From Aurelia coerulea (lineage: Eukaryota; Cnidaria; Scyphozoa; Semaeostomeae; Ulmaridae): a stretch of DNA of 64,000 bases. The DNA is taken from assembly GCA_039566865.1 (NCBI GenBank), contig CM076958.1:7168501-7232500 (forward strand). Direction: 5' to 3'. Below, one piece after another: positions 29,201 to 41,200 of this stretch (position 1 is the first letter of the stretch; each line of letters begins with the position of its first letter). The notes under the pieces were generated by a model. The model did no database searches and had not been told where the DNA came from. It saw only the letters and a program-made list of their open reading frames with translations. The position numbers and the translations under genes are program-made.

Positions 29201-32200
29201 CTCGCTTTGATTGTGAGAGCTTTGGCTCGAACATCTTCGAGATTAACGCTTACGCGTTTGTAGTATTCCTTTGCAAACTGAAAGAAAGAAAGAACATAGG
29301 CAAATCGATTATGTCCATTTAAGAAACACAGCCCAGCCGGACACAATGTTTGATACATGACTGGCGGTAAGACTTTCGGAACCTGGTCATTTCGGCCAAC
29401 CTCCACTTGGCCCAACCACCATTTCGCCCAACATGGTCACTTCGGCCAACTTTTTGGTCGATTCACCCATATTGGTCTGGTCTGTTCGGCCAAAAGAATT
29501 AGTCAATTCGGCCAAGTATATTTGGAAATTAAATGAATAAATAGGAAAGAATATGCTTTCTGAGGCTTTTTCCGATTCAAGATTAAAGTTCTTTCTTGCT
29601 AAAGAATTTTCAAAAATATTCTAACCGTTTTCCTGTTCGTAAACCCTTTCGTGTTTGATCGGGCCACACGAGCCTGCAGAAAGCGGTGACCCTGTGACGG
29701 TGCAGAAGTAACATCCGACGCGTTAGAGGTGTTTATCTTGATAAAGTGGAGGGTATAGTATCATAGGCAGAGTATCATAAAACTTTATTAGCGGCAACCC
29801 TGTGACGGTGTAGGAGAAATAACTATGGTATTAAATTTTTTATCTCGCTGGGGTTTAGTCTCACCGGGATACCGCCTACCCAAATTCACAGGTCTCGGCT
29901 GACCGGGTTCCTTGTTGCTCTTTGTTCATTCAGATCTTACCTTGGCGAACCAGCCTGGTCAGGCGAGCTAGTCCGCCTCATATAAACAGGCTTTTACACA
30001 CCTCGGTCAACCAGGGAAGCCCATCTCGTCAGGATCCCGCCTATACCCAATTCACAGATCTCGATGAACCGTATGAAAACAACGATTCTCTCGTATTTCT
30101 GGTCAATTTCATAATTTCTTATGTACAAGGGAAAAAACTGAATCAATAAACGTATTCAAAAAGTAAATAAGAAGTTTTTACGGAACTTTTAAGAAACCCT
30201 TTGAGGAACCATTAAGAACCAAGCAAAATTCTCATAACTTCAACACTAAACAGAGTTTTTTAGAAATGAGCCAAACTCAACAAAACTTGCAAAATTTTGA
30301 ATGAATGAGAAAATCCCAAAATATTAGAAATATGATATAAATCCAGAAAAAATATCTCAGTAACAGCGAAACTTCTCAAACACAAATTTAACGCTTCTTT
30401 GTCCTCCTCAAAAATTCAAAGAGTTTTCTTAAAAATATTTTGCAAAACCTAGGTTTGACACTGGATTACTGGAATTTGACCTACACATATTCAATATTTG
30501 TAAGAAAGCTGCATCCCAACGAAATAAACCGGAAACGACCTAACAGTCTATTCTTAGTCTAACAGTCTAACGACCTAACAGTATGGTATTTACAACCATA
30601 CTGTACTCCTTACAAACCACATCTAGGAGTTGTAAGAATAAGACAGTGCACCCCTTGAAGAACTGCACAGAATTGCATGACAGGCATAATGGTTCCTGTT
30701 CAATTTAGATTCTTGTAGCACCAAAACCATTACATCATTAACAACGGCCCCAGCTATTTTTTCCATTGCTCCTAAATTTTTCATCTCTATGTTTTCATTC
30801 TTTTTCATCTTTTAATGGCTCTGATATCTAGGGTGTATGATATCTTGCTGTGACAAAGAACGCTTCTGAGTAGAATGCAATGTGTCAGTTTCCTCTATGT
30901 AGTTTCCCTTTTGGAGTGGCTGCCGAGCCGCTTCGTCCATCTCCCAGTGCCTCTGCCCTCTACCCTCTACCCTCTCTTTACCCCTTTGAAAGTATCATGA
31001 ACTCGTAGATTTATTAACATTACATTTGTTATGTTTACCTACTTAAAAACTAGAGTGAGTATGCGATACCTTCAGCATAGCTGGGTCAGGACTCGAGCGG
31101 AAGTCAGCAAAGTAACCATTGCCAGTCGTTGCTGCAACGAGGTCTTTTGACAAGTCAATCACACGAGAAGGATCTTCTGTTTGAGATGGCGTCACGCGAG
31201 CCAATGCGAGACCAATGATCGTCATAATAAGTGGCAGTAAGATCTGGGATATGAGAGCTTTCTTTTCTCGTTTTGAATTCAAAAATCGTTTGATAAACAT
31301 TGCCTTGAAGTGGTTGAATCCGAGGCCAAATCCAGTAAGAAGTTCTACAAATAAGAAAAAATAGTTTTTATGTTACTCTTCAAAACAGACATTACGGTTT
31401 TATGAGGACTTCAACATTTCAGTACACTTGAACCGATGAAATAAAGCCACGGCTAATGTCCAAATCAACTCAGTAAGAGTATAAGGCTTAGTTTAAACAT
31501 CTCGTTTTGCAGTGACGAATCGAACTGTATCAAATACGGCAGGGCAGAATCTGTCGTGTCTAAAAAGCTGATTTAAACATCGTGCCGAGTCCGACTGAAA
31601 TTAAAATGGCTAAAATGGCTATTTTCAAAATGCACAAGCACGGTGGCTGATCACATGTAGAAGCCACGGAACCATGACCTAGAATTGATTAATTAAAACG
31701 CCACAGAAATACGATGTTTAGATTATGGCAGGCTCAAAAAATGAAATTGATATGAAGGAGCTTTAAAAATAGTATTTCAAATGTTATTTTGACGAAGTGG
31801 CCAATATATTTTTCATATTTAAAACAAGATGTACATTTCTTCCGTTTGTTATCTTATTCTTACGCGCATTGAATCCAACATTTCAAATCTATTTCATGTA
31901 CCTGCTACACTGAGGACGAAACGAAAGCCATTTCTTGCACCAAAAGCAAGGCACACGATTGATGAATTATAAGAGGTTTTGGCATAATGTAATTGCCGAT
32001 TCCCATTCTTACGATCTCGTAACGATGAGAGCAGAGTTGGATAAAGTATTGGGAGCAAGGGTTTGGTTATCGAAGAGGACATCACGAAAGCGTTTGCTCT
32101 GGCCACGTTGGATGTTACAGCTCTTGCCATTCTTGAGCAAAGTCGTTATTTGTTATTGATTCAAAGTTAATTGGAATTGTATGTTCACATTTTCAGTTTG

Positions 32201-35200
32201 TGGTCCTCTTCTTGCGAGATAGAAAAGTAAGTACCTGTTAAATTCGTCTCTAATTTATAACGACGGTGCGGTGTTTTGTTAGGCCCGTAAAGTTCACTTT
32301 TCCTGTTGTTCATCCTACCCCTCAGGATCAGTTCTTTGATGTATCTATGTTAATTCAAAACTGAAAAAAACTCCAGATACTGCTCTAAATTTGACATCTT
32401 TTGAAGAGTTTTGGAGATACTTAAACACACAGAATAAGACCTTCGAAGCAAAGTATCTATTCTCCATGTGCATACGTTTCAGCCATTACTGAGATCTTTA
32501 CTATGGCAAGCCACAGTGAGGTCAATGAGGTCAAATTCAAAACGTTGGCATTTCTCCAAATTTTGAAATAATTTGTAGCGACGATGATTAACTTTGTATT
32601 AGAGTATTGGGAACAGGTCTGTCAAGAAATTTTTTGAAAATCTTCATGCTCCTTCTGTCGATTTATATTTTGGTGAAGGGTGGTAAAATCGTCAAAAAGC
32701 GGCCTAAAGTCCAAAAAAGTGGCCTAAAATGTGATATTTCAAATTTCCCGGTTGGTTGTCGGTTCCATTTGATTGGTTTAGGGCGTGTCACGTGTCAATT
32801 TTGTCAGCCAGTAAGGATTTAGTGCCTATCTTCATTTTTACATTTTCATGGAAAAATTTTTAAACAATAGAGCTCATAAGTCACGTGGTATGCCCATACT
32901 TGGATTTCATTGAATTATGAAGCATCACATAGCAACTGAATCAGCAAATGAAGAGCTTTCATTTGATGCCAGAATTTCTGGAATTTGCTGATGTCAGCAT
33001 TTTTCTATTATGATGTCATTTTAGCTGCCATTTTGGCATAATTAGTGATTTTTATGAATTTTCTCCCATTTTTTCAATTTAATGAACTCCATTGAAACCT
33101 TTGTAATAGGTTACCACCATTTTGCAGCCTCTTTTTCTCTATTTCTACATAAAACAAATCAATGGCACAAATTACGTCATATCACCCGAAAATCGTTATC
33201 TCCAATAAAATGATATTTTCACCAGCTATGTTGATAAATTCAACCAAAACTGCATAAAGTTCATGCAAGATCTTCTTTAAACACAACTTTAACTGTGAAA
33301 CCCTGATTTTCATTGATTTTCAACTTCATGACGTCACTGTGATGTCATAAGACCTGGCAGCCACACTCAAATTGCACTGCATGCTACAAACTACTTGCTC
33401 TATAACTGAACCAAATTCTATTGAATTCTGGTGAGTCAAACGCAGTTTATGGAGAGAGCTGGAAAGAACCACCACTCCCCCCGCCCCCCATAAATTGTAG
33501 CTCAAAAAAGCCCATTATTATTATGTTAACTGTGATTTATTATTTGTGATCAATCAGTCTAATCAAGGGCACTTACCTTGTAGGAACTGTGTTTATTCCC
33601 AGTACTGTTTTCGTGACATACCGGGTGCGCCAAAATAAACTATGCACTTTTGGCAGGCCATGACAAATCGTACACAGGACCGATTTTGAAGATTTGTGAC
33701 TTAATCTTTAGCAGAAAGCCTGAATTAGACTTTAGGATATTTTGCAATTTTTTCCGTTTTCAGTTTTTTAGAGCTACAAGCGAGTTTCTTAAAATTTTCG
33801 TTTTCGAAAACACTGAAAACGATCAAAAAACGTTGATCAAATTTTCTAAAGAATCGACATGAATGGACAAAGAGAACACTTTTTCGTGGTGATTTGAGAT
33901 TTAGAAATCGATTAATTGTAAGCGGCTGTACGAAAGTTCGTACTATCTTGGGAGAAATGTAATAATATTCTCAAGGATACAAAGAACTGTCTTTTCTTTT
34001 GTGATGTCATTGAATTTATGCTTTGGTGCAGGTTGTGTTCCTGTGTCAAGGGGGTTAAAAACACAAGCGAGGAGGCGTCGTGAGGCCAGCAAGCATGGAG
34101 TCTTGTTACATCTTTTATTTTGTGACGGCTTTTGGGGCAGCATTTCATTGTAACTACTACAGAATTTCGCAACAGGCCAATCGTTGAAATAACTCTGGTG
34201 CAGAAGTTTACAATAATCAATTTTCAAATCCCCAAATCACGTTGAAAACGCTTTCTCTTTGTCCATTCATGTTGAGTCTTTAAAAAATTTGATCAATGTT
34301 TTTTGGATCGTTTTCAGCGTTTTCGAAAACGAAAATTTTAAGAAACTCGTTCGTAGCTCTAAAAACTGAAAACGTAAAATTTGCAAAAAATCCTAGAATC
34401 TAATTCAGTCTTTTGGCTAAAGATTAAGTCAAAAATCTTCAAAATCTGTCAAGTGTACGATTTATCGTGGACTGCTAAAAGTGCATAGTTTATTTTGGCG
34501 CACCCGGTAGTACACAGAGTAATTGCTGTCTTTGCACATATAATATAAGAAAACTTATAGATTCTTTAGTTTCAGTGATTTTCAAATTCTAACGTCAGTT
34601 AGTGTTGACAATCAAAAAGCATACTATATGATTCCCTGTGGTCATCTCGTATAACTGTTGATCTCGTATTACACTAACACCAGAATTTGAAACCACAAAC
34701 TTATTCTTACGTCATCTTGAAAAGACAGCAATTGCTCTGTGTCACGAAAACAGTACTGGGAATAAACGCAGTTCATACCAGGTAGGCGCACTTGGTTTAA
34801 TGAGACGATACCTGTATTTTCGCTTTGCACCTCAACAAGTACTTTGACGTCTGAGGCGTCGCCGTTGTCTTGCTCCCTGAAAAATGGCAGTGCAAACAAT
34901 TACAAAAATAGATTTTATCACAATGTTACTTTAATGAATTTGTAATTCAAGTTATGTTTTAATTACAAACATGGTGTCCCAAAATGATGTATTATCGTTT
35001 GATTGCTTACATGTCCATAACCGATGAACTGATTTTCAAACACTTGTTTTATTTGATTGCCTTAAAGCTAAATTGTATTTAAAGATGTTGGTTATGGTTG
35101 TACCAGTTTTTGAAAATTGGTTCATCGGTTATGGACATATAAGCAATCAAACGATAATACATCATTTTGGGACACCCGGTATTTGCTGGACCCAAAGACC

Positions 35201-38200
35201 ATGAGACCCCAGACCCGAAGGCCCCAAGACCTTCGAAGTACATGCAAATATTGTAAGTGCGCAATTTTCTGGTACATTAAAATCGAGAACTTTCGGACGG
35301 AGAAGTTTCAGAAAAAACAACTTCGGGCACAAAACTTTCGGGCGCTTTTTCGAAGATTTCATATAAACAATTTTTGCATAAACCCAAAATATATCTTAAA
35401 ACTACTTGTGATTTTTATGTTTTTTAATCATATACGCTTTTTCGAAGATTTCAGATAAACAATTTTTGAATAAAGCCAAAATTTATCTTAAAATTACTTA
35501 TAATTTTTATGTTTTTTAACTATATAGATGCACCCAAAGCATTTAAAAAACAGTTTTCAAGATTGCAGACGAAAACGAGAGGTAGCTTCATCGACTCAAG
35601 AACATTGCTACTGACAACTGCAATATGAAAATTCACTTTGGAAGCAAAATCACCGATAACAGTATATCATTTTGTAACAGTAGCATGGGAAAAGCTTGTA
35701 TTTTTTCTATTATCAAAGAATTTAAAACTTTCGGACAATTAAACTTTGGGACAAAAAAAATTGTCCGAAATTTTGATCGTCCAAAAGGTTTCGATTTTGA
35801 CACCAAAGTGGAGGGAAATGAAACTTAACTCTCATACCGCCACAGAATAGAGAAACTCAAGTACTGTGAAAAATTAACATTGTTTTAATAAGCTCTTTGT
35901 TTCAATAAAGGAAATCCTTGACACATTTATCTTATATTTACTAGTTCCCTGTATCATGTTACTCAGAAAGCAGTCGAATAAAGTAATGTAATGCGTGTTC
36001 TTAACAAGCGATTTAGATTGTAGATCTTCGCAGTGGTGGAATGAAGATATCAAGAAGCCAGAGGCTCTTTGGATGAGCTTACTGAAACGAAGGAATATAT
36101 CAACTGATAGATAAGCTAATAACATGAAATAGAGGCAAGGCATGTCCTGCATTGATTTGATTATTACTGATTAGCCAAATATGTTGTTTAGACACAATAT
36201 CCTTTCAGCTATTAATACTACAGAAAGTACACAGTTCTATTAATCATTATTATCTATAACCAAAGAGAAAAACATCGAAGGCTAATTTCGTGGCTGTTGT
36301 GTTTTAAATAGCTTTCAGCTCCTCAAATGTATTGTTAGTTGTTTTTTGAATCGGCACAAGGTAGGAAGCTCCCTGATACTTACAGGGATTTCATTCCAGA
36401 CCTTAAGAGCTGAATAGGAAAATCCTTGTTTGGTATACACCAAATTGTACCTTGGAATCTGAAGATCTCTGCAGAATCGCGTGTTACAACTGGAGTATTG
36501 GGATCTTTGTTGAAATTTGTTCCAGAGATTTTCTAGTCTATTCATCATCTTACAGGCCATAATTGCATGATAAAACCTGACAAGTTGTCCAGCATGAAGG
36601 AAATTATTTGACCATCTATTTTTCGTTTTTGTTCTGGACGTATCGATCATGGAAATGACTCTATCTTGAAGATGTTGCAGGTACTCCTTTCTTGAATTTG
36701 GAAGGCAAGCCTGAATAACATCTGCATATTGTACGTGACTTTCTACAAGAGCACAATATGCATTGCTTAATTGAGATTGCGGGAGGATGTTTTTCAATTT
36801 ATTCAAAGATGTAAGACCTCCACGAATTTCCCTTTGACAGTTTTGAATTGTTCTTCTCCGTGAGGCCCTAGTGATTTGGTTTTTTCACTTGCTTTATATC
36901 TGAATCATATTGTTTCAATGTTTTCGCGTATCTCGACTTTATTAGTTCTACGAGGGTGGCCAAATAGTCATATCATCCGTTTTTTGAGGATTGGAACTTA
37001 ATTTATCTAACTGCATCCATTCAGAAATATGGGTCAATTCTTCTAGAGCCTTATCGACCAGTTCTTTGACATTCATTGATGTTAAGGCCAAGTGAGTTTC
37101 ATCAGCATATATATCAGCCTTAGAAATTTTCAAACATTTTTCAAAATCATTCAGGTATATTACGAAGAGAAGAGGGCCAAGACAGGAACCTTGGGGAATG
37201 CTGGAACCTGCGTGCAGACTCAACTATCCTGAAGTGTAGAGTCTGCGCATTAAAGTCGAAACGCTTTTTCAGCCTCATTTGGAAGAATGTGATCGATCAA
37301 TCAATTTCCCCAGAAAGTTTGGCAAGCAACTCGGATTTTGATTGGACAAAAATGTTGGTATTGTCCTACATGTCCATAAGAAACCACGAGCAATCATGCC
37401 GCGCGGTGCTGGCTCATTCGTTTCAAAAATGCGAAGTGTGTAAATTTAGTTTGGAGCGCTGAGAGGTTTAAAGAAGGATTGGTATTTGTTAAGTTATATT
37501 ATTGCATTCCCAACATATTTGAGGATCAAGAAAAGGCCCTTCGCTGTTTCTTTCCAGGGAAGAACCTTTACTTTAGTGCACCTACAGGATACGGGAAGTC
37601 GCTGATTTTTCATGCCATTCCCTTGGTTGCTGATTATTTAAGATGTGAATCTTTTCAAAATTCCATACTCGTTATTTCACAACTCCAGTCGTTGATGTTT
37701 GATCAAGTAATGAAACTCAAGGACATTGGTATCAACGCTGCTGCAATTTATTCTGACCAGTCGACTGCAGTCAGACAGAGGAGGTTTTGAAAGACATCGA
37801 AGAAGGAGGTATATTCAGCATCATCTTCACATCACCAGAGAGTTGGCAACAGATCGTTGGCGAAAATATCTCTCTTTCACTGCATTCTCCGAGGACTGTG
37901 TATGTGTTGCATTTCATGAAGCTCACTGTATTGCATGGTAAGTGGTTAGTATTTGCATCGTATGTTTCAGGGACGCAGGGAGCATCTAAAACTTGGGGGG
38001 TACTACACTTGAAGGGCACTTTTTTCATTAAGCTAAATGGGCACTTCCCGAAAAATAAAAAGTTTTGTTTATTGCAAAATCTTGGAGGGGCACGTGCCCC
38101 AGTGCCCCCCCCCCCCGGTTCCTACGTCTCTGGTATGTTTTGGGTTTACATCGGCATATTACTTACTTAATCGAGGCAGACTAAAGCACTCAATTCATGT

Positions 38201-41200
38201 GTTTCTCATTTCATATAAGTACCAGTACATGATTGAAAGCTTAATGTGAAATGTAGATTGTAGACTTTTCATATATTGTTATTAGAAACTAAAAGGACTG
38301 GGGCGGGTAGGTAGCTCCTTGAATTTTAGGACACTTTACCTACCAAAGTTTTAAATGAGTTTCAAAGATTCAGTTTCATATAGCTCTTTGGAGAGGTATG
38401 TCAAAAGGATTAGGCTGGTACATATTATATTGTGGCTAACACTTTCAATTTTCATTCTTACAGGGGACTTGGCACTACTTCAGAAAACGGTATGGACAAG
38501 TTCGGGAGAAAAGGACATTTCTGGATTCTTCAGTGAAACTTGCAGTGTTCACAGCAACTGCTTCAATATCTCCAAAAGCATCAATCTTTTCTGTTTTGAA
38601 TTTGGCCCCAGTCTCTACCCATGTTTAATTGAAAATAGTAACAGCGATCTGCAGCCAAGAACTCTATCATGATATGGACAGTAAGAAGAGTTAAGTTTAA
38701 GAGAGTGTAGATCAAAGAAGAGTAAGAATTAAGTAAGTAAGAATTAAGTAAGAATTGAAGATGTTTGAATCGTCTACATTTACATCATGGAGACAGATCT
38801 TGCTATATGGAAACAGGAGAATCCATTTTGAACTAGCATACTGTATGCTGATAATCAAGTTAGACAATTTGAGAATGAAGGAATTTTATGTAACTACTGT
38901 AATAGAAGTTCAGGACAAAACAATATAGATTAAATGCAATTACAGCAGCTCAATCCGTGCATATTATTGAACAAACAATAACCTGTGGACATATACAGGG
39001 ATTGTTTTCAAAGAAACTAAGAAATTTGCCCAGTAAGGAATGTTTCTTAAATCTATTGAATTTAAGTAACGAAAACTTCTTAGCAGTTTCTTACTTGGTG
39101 TAGCAATTCACCCTCTTGCAACATTGAAAAAGTTTCTTAACTAAATGTTTTTCCAATGCCCACCAACAGTTGGCAGAACAGAGGATCGGGCGCTTGTAGA
39201 GCATGCTGGTCGTAACGTTTCTGATATCATAAAATAATGGAAAAAATTAAATTGTACTACAACTTATAGCATTAAGTTGTTTTAACCTTTTTTCAGGTAT
39301 CTGCATCGTGATTTGTAACAACAGAGATATATAAATTTCATTTGCAATCAGTTCGGTGACATTCAAGTGAACACAAAGCTTTTCAAAATTACAGTTTTGT
39401 TATTCTTTCTTCTCACATCTTTCGTTGTACGCTGGACATGCCTGCAAATGGATTTGAACCCGTTTGAGACTGACAAGAATCTAAAGTGAGATTGCTATCA
39501 TACTAAAAACAGTCACCATCAAGCTCATTTCCAGTTCAAGCAGATGATGCTGGATTTTCCTTTGGAAAAACACATCTTTGTTGTTCTGTTTGTTTTAAAG
39601 CTTGAACTGAAGGCAAACTCACACAAGCATGATTTGTAGTCTCTTCGAGAATGATTCTAGTTGGATAATTGTTGAAATTGGAACATCATTTGGAAATCGC
39701 AGCTTGATGAGAAATCTTAGGGCGGGTACGAGTTTTTTGTTTTTTGTCGTCGTACTCGCCCTAAGAATGATTCTAGTATGGAATTATTGTGAAGCTTGCT
39801 TAAGCTCTAATAATGCAAATGGGCCAAAATTGGGTTAATATATTCAATTCAAGCTCTTTCAAGCCATGCTCCTGTAAAGATTGTGCAAGCTTGTTGCAAG
39901 ATCAGTTCTTTGAAAGTAGCAATGATGCATCAGACCCTTCTAAAATGTCAAATATTTTCAATGATTTTTATGTCAATGTTGCTGATGAAATAACAAAGAC
40001 AATCCCAATGACTCCAAAGTCTTCTCTTGATTACTTATCTAACAGAGCCTGTAATTCACTTTTCCTTACTCCAGTTACTTTGATAGAAGTTAATGACCTG
40101 ATCAACATTTTGAATCCTTCCAAGTCAGTTGGTCCTAATAGTATACCCATAAAATTACTTAAAATTATTGGATACTCTGTTTCTCCACTTCTTGCGCATC
40201 TTGTGAATCAGTCTTTCCAGTCTGGTATTTTTCCCAACAAACTTAAAATTGCCAAGGTGATTTCTCTGTTTAAAAAAGGAAATCCTGAGCTTCCTTTAAA
40301 CTATAGGCCAATTTCCCTTTTACCCATCTTCAGCAAGATATTTGAGAAGTTAATGTACAAACGGCTTTATAGATTCCTTGAAATTCATAACGTTCTTTAT
40401 TCTTTACAATTTGGATTTCAAGAAAACCACTCAATTGATCATGCCCTTGTGAGCTTGACAGAAGCTGTAAGAAATACGCTTGACAATAAAAGACTTGGTT
40501 GTGGTATTTTCATTGATTTACAAAAGGCTTTTGATACAGTTAATCATAGAATCTTGCTATCTAAATTGGAACACTATGGTGTTCGTGGGTGTGCCCTTGA
40601 GTGGTTTAGGTCATGTCTGTCTGAAGGAAAGCAATATGTTTCTGTTAATGGGAGTAATTCCAACTTACTTTCAATTACTTGTGGTGTACCACAAGGTTCT
40701 GTGTTGGGCTCATTACTTTTCCTTATCTATATCAATGATCTACCAAATGTTTCTAAGAAACTGACTTTTTATCTCTTTGCTGATGATACAAACATCTACT
40801 ATGAATCCAAAGACCTATCTAATTTGATTAAAGTTGTCAACAAAGAGCTGAGATTGGTAAAGAAATGACTTGATGCTAATAAATTATCATTAAACATTGA
40901 TAAGACAAACTATATTATCTTCCATTCTTCATCTGTCAATGTTCCTTCTGATTCTGATATCAAAATAGGCAAGAAACATGTTAAAAGAGTTAAATTTGTT
41001 AAGTTCTTAGGTCTCCTCCTGGATGAGCATCTAAGCTGGAAATTCCATCTCAGTGAACTCTCTAAAAATTTAGCAAGAACATGTGGAATGTTTTTCAAAG
41101 TTAGGAACTTACTTCCATTAGATGTTCTACTTTGCTTGTATAATGCTTTGTTTCTGTCCTTCTTGCAATATGGTCTTATTGTTTGGGGTCAAACATATGC

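Noticed and set aside
34669..34899. 76-codon minus ORF read as a separate small gene
   Set aside because: Its middle is ABCA exon d; the remainder is intron read-through past the splice sites.
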